This document shows, in pieces, positions 6,885 through 15,599 of a DNA stretch of 64,000 nucleotides. Positions within the stretch are counted from its first letter, which is position 1. Each line of letters starts with the position of its first letter. The DNA comes from Streptomonospora nanhaiensis (GTDB lineage: Bacteria; Actinomycetota; Actinomycetes; Streptosporangiales; Streptosporangiaceae): assembly GCF_026642255.1 (NCBI RefSeq), contig NZ_CP113264.1:6820001-6884000 (forward strand), given 5' to 3'. The position numbers were made by a program, and so were the translations under genes. Below the pieces are notes generated by a model, which ran no database searches, was not told the origin of the DNA, and saw nothing but the letters and a program-made list of their open reading frames with translations.

Positions 6885-7784
6885 ATGCGCACTCCCCCCG
6901 CCGAGGTCGCCGTCACCGCCGGACTCGTCGCCGGCCTGCTCCGGGACCAGCACCCGGACCTGGCCGGCCTGCCCCTGGTCCCGTGCTCACACGGCTGGGA
7001 CAACGTGGTCCTCCGCCTGGGGGACGACCTGGCCGTGCGGCTCCCGCGGCGCGGGAGCGCGGCGGTCCTGGCCGCCAACGAGCAGCGCTGGCTCGGCACG
7101 GTCGCCGCGCGCGTCGGCTTCCCCGTCCCCGCGCCCGTCCGGATGGGGCGGCCCGGCCGCGGGTACCCGTGGCCCTGGTCGGTCGTCCCGTGGTTCGAGG
7201 GCCGCGTCGCCGCCTCCCTGCCCTCCGCCGAGCGGGGGCGCCTCGCCGGGCCGCTGGCCGCCTTCACGGCCCGGATGCACGTCCCGGCCCCCGGGGACGC
7301 ACCGGCCAACCCGGTTCGCGGCGTCCCCCTGGCCTCCCGCGACGCGCGGGTCCGCGAACGGCTGGCCGGAGGGATCGTCCCCCGTGCCGACGAGCTCCTG
7401 CGCCTGTGGGAGCGCCTGTCGGCCGCCCCGGCCTGGCAGGGGCCGCCCGTGTGGATCCACGGCGACCTGCACCCCGCCAACGTCCTCGCGCCCGCCGACG
7501 GCGCGCCCGGCCTGGCCGCGGTCCTGGACTTCGGCGACCTGGCCTCCGGAGACCCCGCCACGGACCTGGCCGCGGCGTGGATGATGTTCGACGCCCCCGG
7601 GCGCGCGGAGTTCCGCGCCGAGCGCGAGCGCCTCTCCCCCGTGGACCCCGCCACCTGGGACCGCGCCCGCGCCTGGGCGGTCTCCTTCGGCTCTCTCCTG
7701 GCCGCCTCCACGAACGAGGACCCGCTCCTGGCCGCGGTGGGCGCGCACACCGTCGACCAGGTCCTGGGCCCCGACCGCCCCTGA
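6885..7784 (+). CDS. Aminoglycoside phosphotransferase (APH)-fold protein
   Basis: A 299-residue kinase-like protein of the APH/choline kinase fold. The Brenner-type catalytic loop is HGDLHPANVL with the catalytic Asp, followed by the metal-binding VLDFGDLASGDPATDLA. An N-lobe Lys lies in the VRLPRRG/AANEQRW region. Such proteins phosphorylate aminoglycosides, macrolides, small alcohols or unknown metabolites; nothing here fixes the substrate, and chromosomal actinomycete members are often not resistance genes. ATG 6885 gives the standard domain length; an upstream in-frame ATG at 6786 adds a Pro/Arg-rich tail of no family likeness. There is no Shine-Dalgarno in front, so the transcript may be leaderless. 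The next gene starts 75 bp downstream. Confidence 0.85.
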   Translation: MRTPPAEVAVTAGLVAGLLRDQHPDLAGLPLVPCSHGWDNVVLRLGDDLAVRLPRRGSAAVLAANEQRWLGTVAARVGFPVPAPVRMGRPGRGYPWPWSVVPWFEGRVAASLPSAERGRLAGPLAAFTARMHVPAPGDAPANPVRGVPLASRDARVRERLAGGIVPRADELLRLWERLSAAPAWQGPPVWIHGDLHPANVLAPADGAPGLAAVLDFGDLASGDPATDLAAAWMMFDAPGRAEFRAERERLSPVDPATWDRARAWAVSFGSLLAASTNEDPLLAAVGAHTVDQVLGPDRP

Positions 7785-7859
7785 CCGCCCGTCGGCGGGC
7801 TTACCGGCCGAAGGCGCACAATGGTTCCGACCAGTGCGGATCGACCCCCGGAGCGGAAC

Positions 7860-9338
7860 GTGAGCAAGACCGGCCTGACCGTCAAAGCGCTGATGGAGGC
7901 ACTCGACGGGGCCGTCCACGGGCTCGTCGCCGCTCCCCGGGGGCTCGGCGCGCTCGTGCGGACGGTCGTCGTGGCGGGCGAGGGCGTCCCCGTGCCCGCC
8001 GCGTCCCCGGTCGTCGTCCCCGCCGGCGGGTCCGCCCCCGCCGCGCGGGCCGGGCTCCAGGGCGCGAGCGCCGTGGCCGCCCTCGGGGACGACGCCGCCG
8101 GCCTCCGGACCTCGGCCTGCCCGTCCTCTCCGTGGAGCCCTCCGTCGGCCCCGAGGAGTTCGCCGTCCTGGCCCGGTCCGTCCTGGAGGCCGAGGAGACC
8201 GAGTCCCGCCACGGCGACCTGTTCTCGCTCGCGCGGACGGTCGCGACACTGACCGGGGGCCTCGTCAGCATCGAGGACGCCGGGGGACAGTTCCTCGCCT
8301 ACTCCGCGTCCGACGAGGGCGCGGACGAGCTGCGCAGGCAGACCATCCTCGGCCGGGGCTGCCCCGAGTCGTTCCTGGCGCACATGCGCGAGTGGGGCGT
8401 CAACGAGCGCCTCTGGGCGGGAGAGGTCGTCGAGGTCGCCGAGCGCCCCGACCTCGGCGCCGCCCGGCGCCTCGTCGTGGGCGTACGGGCCGGAGAGCGC
8501 GCGCTCGGCACCATATGGGTCCAGGTCGGCGACCGCCCGCTCGCACCCGCCAGCGTCCAGGTGCTGCACGGCGCGGCACGGCTGGCCGCGGTGCACGTCA
8601 TGCGCGCCAACAGCGGGGCGCGACACCGGGGAGCTGTCCGTGGGCCTGCTGACCGGCGCCTTCGACACCGACGCGCTCGCCCGCCACCTGGGGACCGACC
8701 CCTCCACCCCGGTCGCGGTGGTCGCCCTCGCCCTGCGCGGCCCGGAGGCCGACCTCCCCTGGCTGCTGGACCAGGCCGCGGAGATCACCTCCGTGTACGC
8801 GTCCGCCTACCGCAGGGACGCGCTGGTCGTCCCCGCCTGCGGGCTGCTGTACGTCCTGCTCCCCGCGACCACCGGCCGGAGCCCGGCCGCGTGGGCCGGC
8901 GAGCTGGTGTCGGTCCTGCGGGACAACCTGGGCACGCCGGTGCAGGCCGCCGTGGCGGGGACCGCCCCGAGGATGCGCGCGGTGCCCTCCCTGAAGAAGG
9001 TCGCCAGCCGGACCCTCGACGTCGTCGCGGACCGCCCCGAGCGGCGCGTGACCGCGTTCGATGAGGTCCGCTCCTCCGTGGTGCTGCGCGACCTGTTCGA
9101 CACCCTCGCCGACATGCCCCGGCTGCGCGACGACCGGCTCGACGTACTGGACGGTGAGCAGCGCCGCTCGCTGTCCGCGTACCTGGACGCCTTCGGCGAC
9201 GTGACGGCGGCGGCCGGGAGGCTGCACGTCCACCCCAACACGCTCCGGCACCGGGTCCGGCGGATCTGCGCCCTGACCGGGCTCGACCTGGACGACGCCG
9301 ACCAGCGGCTCCTCGCGGCGATCACGCTCAGGGCCTGA
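7860..9338 (+). pseudogene. PucR-family regulator gene with two compensating frameshifts
   Basis: A PucR/CdaR-like transcription regulator of about 492 residues is readable only if two single-base corrections are made. The first part (GTG 7860, GGAG upstream; VKALMEALDGAVHGLVA...) is in one frame to about 8103; there one C appears missing (a CC run that should be CCC), and the reading moves to a second frame through LGLPVLSVEPSVGPEEFA and the middle sensor-like region. At 8615-8618 one extra G in a GGGG run returns it to the first frame (SVGLLTGAFDTDAL ...). The C-terminal helix-turn-helix AAGRLHVHPNTLRHRVRRI is intact and typical of PucR. As given, translation from 7860 stops at 8252. Both lesions sit in homopolymers, so sequencing error is possible; if real, the gene is inactive. 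It may have controlled the adjacent transporter. Confidence 0.8.
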
Positions 9339-9570
9339 ACGCGGCGCGGCGCATCGCGGTACGGCTCCCGTGCGGTCTCCGCCCGGTCACGGGAGCCGCC
9401 CTCCGGCGCTCCCCGGGGACCGGATTGTCGGAACCGACACCGCTGCCCCGCCCATGTCGTCCGTTCTGACAACGGTGGCGCACGCCACCCGGACCTAGGA
9501 TCCCGGCCATACTCGCGGACCCTCCCCTCGTCGGCCCGCGAAATCCCCGACCCCGGCATGAGCTCTGGAC

Positions 9571-10854
9571 ATGAGCGCGGACACCACGCAGGCACGGCCA
9601 CCGAGGGCCAAGGTCCTCGTCGCGAGCCTCACCGGCAGCACGATCGAGTGGTTCGACTTCTTCCTCTACGGCACCGCAGCGGCCCTGGTCTTCGACAAGC
9701 TGTTCTTCCCCTCGGACGACCCGCTCGTCTCGCTGACGTTCTTCATCCGTCCGCTGGGCGCCGTGGTCTTCTCGCACATCGGCGACCGGATCGGCCGCAA
9801 GAAGACCCTGATCATCACGCTCTCCCTCATGGGCGGCGCGACGATGGGCCTCGGCCTGCCGCCCACCTACGACAGCATCGGCGTCCTCGCCCCGGTCCTC
9901 CCCGTCGTGCTGCGGATCGTCCAGGGCATGGGCATCGGCGGCGAGTGGGGCGGCGCCCTGCTGCTCGCCTACGAGTACGCGCCCAAGGGGCGCCGCGGCT
10001 TCTTCGGCAGCGTCCCGCAGATGAGCATCACCCTGGGCATGCTGCTGGCCAGCCTCGCCCTCACCCTCATGTCCCTGCTGCCCGAGGCCCAGTTCGAGGC
10101 GTGGGGGTGGCGGGTGCCGTTCGTCGGCAGCGTCCTGCTGGTGCTCCTGGGCCTGTGGATCCGCTCCGGCATCGACGAGACCCCGTCCTTCCGGAAGGCC
10201 AAGGAGGAGGGGAACGTCGCCAAGCTGCCCGTCGTGGAGACCTTCCGCTTCCACTGGCGCGCCGTGCTGGTCGCCGTCGGCGCCAAGGTCGTGGAGACCG
10301 CGCCGTTCTACATCTTCGGCACGTTCGTCGTCAGCTACGCCACGGGCACCCTGTCCTTCGACAACACGGCCGCGCTCAACGCCGTGACCGTCGGCGCGAT
10401 CGTCGCGACGGTGCGCATCCCGCTGTCGGGCCGCCTCTCGGACACCTTCGGCCGCCAGAAGGTCTACCTGGTCGGCGCGGTCCTCCTGGCGCTGTTCGCC
10501 GTCCCGTACTTCCTCATGCTGGGCACCGGCAGCGTGGCCGTGCTGGTCCTGGCCACCGTGATCGGCCTGGGCGTGTTCTGGGCGCCGGTGACCGCGACCA
10601 TCGGCACCCTGAGCTCGGAGATCTTCTCCACCCGGGTCCGGTACACGGGCGTCACCCTGGGCTACCAGATCGGCGCAGCCCTCGCGGGCGGCACGGCCCC
10701 GCTGATCGCGACCTGGCTCCTGTCCCGGTTCGACGACTCGTGGGTGCCGATCGCCGTCTACCTGGTGTTCACGGCCCTGATCTCCATCGTCGCCGTGTCG
10801 CTGGCCCACCGCGCATCCAAGGCCGAGCTGGAGCGCGCCGGCGAGGCGGTCTGA
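9571..10854 (+). CDS. MFS transporter, metabolite:H+ symporter (MHS) family
   Basis: A 427-residue, 12-helix major facilitator of the MHS family (shikimate, proline/betaine, alpha-ketoglutarate type symporters). Typical signatures: SLTGSTIEWFDFFLYG in helix 1, the loop GDRIGRKKTL after helix 2, VVLRIVQGMGIGGEWGGA in helix 4 and the YEYAPKGRRGFFGS loop. Oddly, the stretch between DPLV and RPLGAVVF is only six residues (SLTFFI), while family members usually have about fifteen, so helix 2 appears shortened by about nine residues in frame. The substrate is unknown. ATG 9571 has no strong binding site. Only 232 bp separate it from the broken PucR gene, its likely former regulator. Confidence 0.87.
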   Translation: MSADTTQARPPRAKVLVASLTGSTIEWFDFFLYGTAAALVFDKLFFPSDDPLVSLTFFIRPLGAVVFSHIGDRIGRKKTLIITLSLMGGATMGLGLPPTYDSIGVLAPVLPVVLRIVQGMGIGGEWGGALLLAYEYAPKGRRGFFGSVPQMSITLGMLLASLALTLMSLLPEAQFEAWGWRVPFVGSVLLVLLGLWIRSGIDETPSFRKAKEEGNVAKLPVVETFRFHWRAVLVAVGAKVVETAPFYIFGTFVVSYATGTLSFDNTAALNAVTVGAIVATVRIPLSGRLSDTFGRQKVYLVGAVLLALFAVPYFLMLGTGSVAVLVLATVIGLGVFWAPVTATIGTLSSEIFSTRVRYTGVTLGYQIGAALAGGTAPLIATWLLSRFDDSWVPIAVYLVFTALISIVAVSLAHRASKAELERAGEAV

Positions 10855-10868
10855 TCCGGCCCCGCACC

Positions 10869-10913
10869 GGCGGAGGGGCGGTTCCGCGCACGGCGCGGGG
10901 CCGCCCCTCCGCC
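10869..10913. terminator. 21-bp hairpin between convergent transporter and hydrolase genes
   Basis: Arms 10869-10889 and 10893-10913 pair over 21 positions with two G-U type mismatches and a 3-base loop. Sits in the 88-bp gap between convergent genes, so it probably serves both strands. Confidence 0.7.
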
Positions 10914-10942
10914 GTGTCGGGCCGGGGCGCCCGTTCGCGCCC

Positions 10943-11821
10943 TCAGTCCACCGACCGCAGCAGCTCCGCGACCCGCTCGGGCTGCTCGTTCATGGCGAGG
11001 TGGCCCGCGCCCTCCATGACGACCACGTCGGCGTCCAGGAAGCGCCGGGCCGGTCCGTGCAGGCGCGCCGGGGAGTAGAAGGCGTCGTCGGACCCGGTGG
11101 CCACCACGACCGGGGTGTTCTCCCAGGGGCGCAGGCACTCCAGCGGCAGCGGCCCCGGGGCCAGGCTGGTGCGGCAGTGGCGCCCGACCAGCGTCATCCA
11201 CGGGGCGAAGGGGTGCGTCCCCGGCGCGGCGTAGGAGGGACCGCTCATGAAGTTGAGCAGGCGGGTGCTCTTGTCGTCCCGCGGACCGATCATCCACGGC
11301 AGGGTGGCGCGCATCAGCTCGGACGTCTTCGCCGCCGAGGTCAGACCCGCGGGCCCGACCATCACCACGGCGTGGACCAGCGGGGAGGGCTTCGCCGCCA
11401 GGGCCACGGCGGAGCCGAGCGAGTGCGTGAGCACGGTGACCGGCCGCGCGGTCAGCAGGGGCAGCACCTCGTCGAACCACGCGCCGTAGGCCGCCGCGCG
11501 GTCCGACCTCGGCCGGACCCCGACGCTGAGGCCCGGCTGGCCGGGCAGGTCGACGAGGATGACCGGACGGTCGCGGGCGATGATCCTCGCGGTGTCCACG
11601 GACGTCGCCGAGTTGAAGTTGGTCCCGCTGAGGACGAGCACGGGGGTCGCGTCGCCCCCCGGCGCCCGGAAGGCCCGTGTCGGGCCCAGTGCGGTGGCGA
11701 GCTCGGGCAGCGACCGGAGGGAGGGCCAACCCGAGATCCGCTGTTCGCACCAGGCGCGGATCGCGCGGGCGCCGGCGGGGGATCGGTAGATGTGGGCGCC
11801 GTGAGGGCTGGACTCGGACAT
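10943..11821 (-). CDS. Alpha/beta-fold hydrolase
   Basis: A 292-residue alpha/beta hydrolase. After a helical N-terminal extension (about 45 residues) the core shows strand 3 with the oxyanion region (LVLSGTNFNSATS), VILVDLPGQPG, the nucleophile elbow LTHSLGSA with Ser, a late acidic strand (VVVATGSDDAFYSPARL) and the catalytic His in GAGHLAMNEQPERV. The reaction is unknown; lipase/esterase, haloperoxidase-like or quorum-quenching activities are all possible. ATG 11821 was chosen over an in-frame upstream start at 11932, because that extension would translate across the conserved leader element (11835-11882). The gene is divergent to nhaA and shares with it the same leader sequence in mirror orientation, which suggests both respond to the same signal. 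Confidence 0.82.
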   Translation of the reverse strand: MSESSPHGAHIYRSPAGARAIRAWCEQRISGWPSLRSLPELATALGPTRAFRAPGGDATPVLVLSGTNFNSATSVDTARIIARDRPVILVDLPGQPGLSVGVRPRSDRAAAYGAWFDEVLPLLTARPVTVLTHSLGSAVALAAKPSPLVHAVVMVGPAGLTSAAKTSELMRATLPWMIGPRDDKSTRLLNFMSGPSYAAPGTHPFAPWMTLVGRHCRTSLAPGPLPLECLRPWENTPVVVATGSDDAFYSPARLHGPARRFLDADVVVMEGAGHLAMNEQPERVAELLRSVD

Positions 11822-11834
11822 CGGACACCTGTTG

Positions 11835-11882
11835 TTTCCGGATAGGCGACAGCAACCGCCGACCAGTCTTCCCGGCACACCT
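11835..11882 (-). ncRNA. Leader element copy A, upstream of the hydrolase gene
   Basis: Read on the minus strand: a 25-base block at 11882-11858 (starting AGGTGTGCCGGGAAG), a 16-base variable spacer, and CCGGAAA at 11841-11835, ending 13 bases before the hydrolase ATG. An identical 25-base block, a 17-base spacer and CCGGAAA precede nhaA in mirror orientation. GCCG...CGGC inside the block can form a small stem. Conserved ends with a variable middle look like a structured RNA (riboswitch-like leader) or a regulator binding region. Lithium-responsive riboswitches are known in front of nhaA genes in other bacteria; I could not match the consensus from memory, so the class is open. Confidence 0.5.
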
Positions 11883-11994
11883 CCGAAGCACTGTACTCGA
11901 CGCGTCCCGGCGCGCCCTCCAGGAACGGACACAGGCCTCTGGAGTGGACATTCGCCCCATCTTCGGCGAGCATGGGCGCGGCGCGACGGCGCCT

Positions 11995-12043
11995 AGGTGT
12001 GCCGGGAAGACTGGTCGGCAGTCCCCGACCCATGTCCCGGAAA
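11995..12043 (+). ncRNA. Leader element copy B, upstream of nhaA
   Basis: The block 11995-12019 is the exact reverse complement of 11858-11882; CCGGAAA follows at 12037-12043, seven bases before the nhaA ATG. GGAAAG at the end of this element is the only Shine-Dalgarno-like sequence for nhaA, so folding of the leader could control ribosome access. Same caveats as copy A. Confidence 0.5.
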
Positions 12044-12050
12044 GCTGCCC

Positions 12051-13322
12051 ATGAGCCTCGACCCGAACCAGTCCATCCCGACCGGAGGACCGCTCTCCCG
12101 CTTCGCGGACACCCTGCGCAGCGACACCGTCGGCGGTTTCCTCCTGATCGGCGCGGCGGTCCTCGCCCTCGTGTGGATCAACTCGCCCTTCGGCGGGGCC
12201 TACGAGGACCTGCGCGCGATCACCTTCGGTCCCGCGTCGCTGCACCTCGACCTGTCCCTGGAGACCTGGGCGGCCGACGGCCTGCTGGCCGTGTTCTTCT
12301 TCGTCGTCGGCAACGAGCTCAAGCAGGAATTCGTGCACGGCGAGCTGCGCAACCCGCGGAGGGCGATGCTGCCGATCGTCGCCGCGGTCTGCGGCATGGT
12401 CGTGCCGGCCGCGATCTACGCGGCGATCAACGCCACCTCCCCGGACACCGTCCAGGGATGGGGCATCCCGATGGCGACCGACATCGCCTTCGCGGTCGCG
12501 ATCCTCGCGGTCGTCGGCCGCGGCCTCCCGCCGGCCCTGCGCACGTTCCTGCTGACCCTGGCGATCGTGGACGACCTCGGCGCGGTCGTCGTCATCGCGG
12601 TGTTCTACACCTCCGGCATCAACTTCCTCGCGCTGCTCGCCGCCGCCGCGGGCCTGGTGCTGTTCTGGTACCTCCAGCGCGGCAAGGGCCTGGCCGCGAA
12701 GCTCAACGCCTCCGCTCTGCCCAACTGGATCGTCTACGTCCCCCTGGCCCTCGTCGTCTGGGGCCTGGTGCACGAGAGCGGTGTGCACGCCACGATCGCC
12801 GGTGTGGCGATGGGCCTGCTGATGCGGACCACGAAGCTGCCCGGGGAGGCGCACGACCCCAGCCACGGCGTGGAGCACGTGCTGCGCCCCTGGTCCGCCG
12901 GGCTGGCGCTGCCGATCTTCGCGTTCTTCTCCGCGGGCGTGGTGTTCGACGGCGTCGGGGAGGTCCTCACCGACACCGCCGCGATGGGCATCATCGCCGG
13001 GCTCGTCGTGGGCAAGGTCGTCGGTATCGCGGGCGGCTCCTGGCTGACCACGAAGCTCACCCGGGCCGAGCTCAACCCGAGCCTGAAGTGGATCGACATC
13101 GTCGGCATGTCCCAGCTGGCGGGCATCGGGTTCACCGTGTCCCTGCTGATCACCGAGCTGTCGTTCGCCGACTCCCCGGAGCACCTGGCGCACGCGAAGA
13201 CGGGCGTGCTCCTCGCGTCCCTGGTCGCGACCGTGCTGGCCGCGGTCGTCCTGGGCGCCCGGTCCCGGCACTACAGGCGGCTCATGCGCGCCACGGCCCC
13301 CACGGAGACGGCCGGGGAGTGA
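12051..13322 (+). CDS. nhaA: Na+/H+ antiporter NhaA
   Basis: A 423-residue inner-membrane antiporter exchanging Na+ or Li+ for protons. Recognisable NhaA segments: helix I region LRSDTVGGFLLIGAAVLALVW, the FFFVVGNELKQEF loop, GWGIPMATDIAFAVAIL (discontinuous helix IV), and the paired aspartates of helix V in LAIVDDLGAVVVIAVFY, which are the ion-binding residues of the family. Later segments include PIFAFFSAGV, GLVVGKVVGI and the MSQLAGIGFTVSLLI discontinuous helix XI. ATG 12051 is directly after the conserved leader element shared in mirror image with the divergent hydrolase gene. Its regulation is therefore probably at the leader level, by cation or pH, which is inference. Confidence 0.95.
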   Translation: MSLDPNQSIPTGGPLSRFADTLRSDTVGGFLLIGAAVLALVWINSPFGGAYEDLRAITFGPASLHLDLSLETWAADGLLAVFFFVVGNELKQEFVHGELRNPRRAMLPIVAAVCGMVVPAAIYAAINATSPDTVQGWGIPMATDIAFAVAILAVVGRGLPPALRTFLLTLAIVDDLGAVVVIAVFYTSGINFLALLAAAAGLVLFWYLQRGKGLAAKLNASALPNWIVYVPLALVVWGLVHESGVHATIAGVAMGLLMRTTKLPGEAHDPSHGVEHVLRPWSAGLALPIFAFFSAGVVFDGVGEVLTDTAAMGIIAGLVVGKVVGIAGGSWLTTKLTRAELNPSLKWIDIVGMSQLAGIGFTVSLLITELSFADSPEHLAHAKTGVLLASLVATVLAAVVLGARSRHYRRLMRATAPTETAGE

Positions 13323-13326
13323 GCCC

Positions 13327-13355
13327 GGGCGCCGGTCCCGGCGGGGCCGGCGCCC
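13327..13355 (+). terminator. Hairpin after nhaA
   Basis: GGGCGCCGG (13327-13335) pairs exactly with CCGGCGCCC (13347-13355) five bases after the nhaA stop. No U-tract. Confidence 0.55.
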
Positions 13356-13425
13356 CACCTGCCACATCGCGCGGACACCGTCCAACGCCCGCGGCGGGCC
13401 GATCGATACCAGCTGCCACCGTGCC

Positions 13426-13625
13426 TTGACACACACGACAATTCCCGCGACACCGAAACCGGGGTGTGCTAAGTTCATGGAAGTTGCAGTTGTGATTCCC
13501 GTTGGATTTTGCGTTGTTCGGCCTTCAGGCTGGGTCTTCTTCAGGGTTCGTTATTCGGGTGGTCATCACGGTGACGGGGAAACCGTCAGATTGCGGTTTT
13601 CCTTGCCCAGAACGAAGGAGAAAAC
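13426..13625 (+). promoter_or_regulatory. Long AT-richer 5' leader of the cold-shock gene
   Basis: About 190 bases of markedly lower GC lie before the cold-shock gene, a usual property of csp leaders. TTGACA occurs at about 13427 and a TAAGTT-like element at about 13470, though their spacing is too wide for one promoter. A small hairpin TGACGG-GGAAA-CCGTCA lies at 13572-13588. The ribosome site is GAAGGAG just before the ATG. Probably a long untranslated leader with temperature-dependent folding, by analogy with other csp genes. Confidence 0.5.
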
Positions 13626-13829
13626 ATGGCTACCGGTACCGTCAAGTGGTTCAACGGTGACAAGGGCTTCGGCTTCATCGAGCAGGACGGCGGCGGCCCC
13701 GACGTCTTCGCCCACTACAGCAACATCCAGGCCACCGGCTTCCGCGAGCTCCAGGAAGGTCAGGCCGTGCAGTTCGACGCCACCCAGGGCCCCAAGGGTC
13801 TCCAGGCTGAGAACATCACCCTGCTCTGA
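13626..13829 (+). CDS. Cold-shock protein, CspA family
   Basis: A 67-residue single cold-shock domain protein, the usual family length. Both RNA-binding motifs are present: RNP1 as [10 protein letters not shown] and RNP2 as VFAHYSNI. It binds single-stranded RNA/DNA and acts as an RNA chaperone in the cytoplasm. Actinomycete homologues often read [10 protein letters not shown] and are highly expressed; the strong site AAGGAG, long leader and sharp terminator (13852-13887) fit that. The DEAD-box helicase gene follows 253 bp downstream, another gene typical of cold or RNA-structure stress, but the terminator separates the two transcripts. Confidence 0.95.
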   Translation: MATGTVKWFNGDKGFGFIEQDGGGPDVFAHYSNIQATGFRELQEGQAVQFDATQGPKGLQAENITLL

Positions 13830-13851
13830 CTGAGCCCCGCGCTGCAGTCGT

Positions 13852-13887
13852 GACAGAGGCCCGCCCTACGGGTGCTGGGCCTCTGTC
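13852..13887 (+). terminator. Rho-independent terminator of the cold-shock gene
   Basis: GACAGAGGCCC (13852-13862) pairs perfectly with GGGCCTCTGTC (13877-13887), loop 14 bases, followed by CCTTTTTCATGTTTTT. This is one of the few hairpins in the window with a true T-tract. Confidence 0.9.
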
Positions 13888-14082
13888 CCTTTTTCATGTT
13901 TTTCTGGACCGGTCTTCTGGCCGTCGACTTCCGACAGGCACCGGTCCGCACCACCCCACCCCACAGCGTGTTCTCCGCGTGGGCCGTGGAAACCGCAGAA
14001 TCTTCCGGCGCACCACCGATGCTCCACGTCGAAGCTCCCAGAGGCTTCCTCGACCGGCACGCGCCGTCGACGAAAGGCTCGT

Positions 14083-15519
14083 ATGAACCATCCGTCCCGC
14101 GTGAACGGACAACGGCGCTCCTCCACAGGCGGCGGCCACGGCGGCTCCTTCGGACGCTCCCGGCCCCCCAGGTCCTCCGGCCGCCCCCCGGGCGGCGGCA
14201 GGGGCCCCTCCGGCCGTCCGGCCGGTGAGTTCGCCCTCCCCGTCTCCACCACCCCGGCGCTCGACCCCGTGTCCACGTTCCAGGAACTGGACATGCCCGC
14301 GCCGCTGAAGTCGACCCTGGCCCGCCAGGGCCTGACGACCCCGTCGGCCATCCAGGCCGCGACCCTGCCCAACTCGCTGGTCGGGCGCGACGTCCTGGGC
14401 CGCAGCCAGACCGGCTCCGGCAAGACGCTGGCCTTCGGGCTCGCCCTGCTCGCCCGCCTGGAGGGACGGACCGCGCAGCCCCACCGCCCGCTGGCGCTGG
14501 TCCTGGCCCCCACCCGGGAGCTGGCCCAGCAGGTGGCCGACTCGCTGGCGCCCTACGCGCGCTCGCTCAAGCTGAACCTGACCACCGTCGTGGGCGGGAT
14601 GCCGATCTCCCGCCAGGCCCGGGCCCTGCGCCAGGGCGTGGAACTGGTCGTGGCCACCCCCGGCCGCCTGCGCGACCTGGTCGAGCGGGGCGACTGCGCC
14701 CTGGACCAGGTGGACGTGGCGGTCCTGGACGAGGCCGACCAGATGACCGACATGGGGTTCATGCCCCAGGTCACCGCGATCCTCCAGCAGGTGCCGTCCG
14801 GCGGGCAGCGGATGCTGTTCTCCGCGACGCTGGACCGCAACGTCGACACGCTGGTCCGCCGCTTCCTGAACGACCCGGTCGTCCACTCGGTGGACCCGAC
14901 CGCGGGCGCGGTCACCACCATGGAGCACCACGTCCTGCACGTGTCCAACACCGACAAGCAGGCCACGGCGACGCACATCGCCGCCCGCGACGGCCAGGTG
15001 ATCATGTTCCTCGACACCAAGCACGCCGTGGACAAGATGGCCAAGCACCTGCTCGCCAACGGCGTGCGTGCGGCGGCCCTGCACGGCGGCCGGTCGCAGC
15101 CGCAGCGCACCCGGACCCTCAAGCAGTTCAAGGAGGGCACGGTGACCGCGCTGATCGCGACCAACGTGGCGGCCCGGGGCATCCACATCGACGGCCTGGA
15201 CCTGGTCGTCAACATCGACCCGCCGACCGACCACAAGGACTACCTGCACCGCGGCGGCCGTACCGCCCGCGCGGGCGAGTCCGGCAACGTGGTCACGCTC
15301 GTCCTGCCCAGCCAGCGCCGCGAGATGGCGCGGCTGATGAGCCGGGCGCAGATCGAGGCGACGACCGCGCAGGTCAGCTCGCAGGACCCGGAGCTGGCCC
15401 GGGTGACCGGCGCCCGCACGCCCTCGGGCGTGCCGGTGACGCTCCCGGCGGAGCCCCGCCAGGAGGCCTCCCGGTCCAACAGGCCCCCGTCGCGGGGCAG
15501 GCGGCGCCCGCGCCGCTGA
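14083..15519 (+). CDS. DEAD-box ATP-dependent RNA helicase
   Basis: A 478-residue RNA helicase of the RhlE/CsdA-like bacterial DEAD-box group. Residues 1-60 are a Gly/Arg/Pro-rich disordered tail. Motifs in order: Q-motif region FQELDMPAPLKSTLARQGLTTP, motif I SQTGSGKT, Ia PTRELA, TPGR, motif II DEAD in VLDEADQMTDMGF, motif III SATL, then the C-domain with IMFLDTKHAVDKM, ATNVAARGIHIDGL and HRGGRTARAG. It unwinds short RNA duplexes, usually in ribosome assembly or mRNA decay. ATG 14083 follows GAAAGG. Its position after a cold-shock gene suggests a cold-related role. Confidence 0.92.
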   Translation: MNHPSRVNGQRRSSTGGGHGGSFGRSRPPRSSGRPPGGGRGPSGRPAGEFALPVSTTPALDPVSTFQELDMPAPLKSTLARQGLTTPSAIQAATLPNSLVGRDVLGRSQTGSGKTLAFGLALLARLEGRTAQPHRPLALVLAPTRELAQQVADSLAPYARSLKLNLTTVVGGMPISRQARALRQGVELVVATPGRLRDLVERGDCALDQVDVAVLDEADQMTDMGFMPQVTAILQQVPSGGQRMLFSATLDRNVDTLVRRFLNDPVVHSVDPTAGAVTTMEHHVLHVSNTDKQATATHIAARDGQVIMFLDTKHAVDKMAKHLLANGVRAAALHGGRSQPQRTRTLKQFKEGTVTALIATNVAARGIHIDGLDLVVNIDPPTDHKDYLHRGGRTARAGESGNVVTLVLPSQRREMARLMSRAQIEATTAQVSSQDPELARVTGARTPSGVPVTLPAEPRQEASRSNRPPSRGRRRPRR

Positions 15520-15563
15520 TCCGGCGCCCCGGTGTCCCCGGGGCACCGAACCGGCTGAACGAG

Positions 15564-15599
15564 GAGCGGCCCCCTTCCGTGCGCGGAGGGGGGCCGCTC
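15564..15599. terminator. 16-bp hairpin between helicase and allophanate hydrolase
   Basis: Arms 15564-15579 and 15584-15599 pair over 16 positions with one mismatch; loop TGCG. It lies between convergent genes and probably works for the helicase transcript. The following 160 bases to the hydrolase stop show no further feature. Confidence 0.7.

Noticed and set aside
9558-11078. 506-codon plus-strand frame over the MHS transporter
   Set aside because: Shadow in the wrong frame; the transporter frame at 9571 has clear family motifs.
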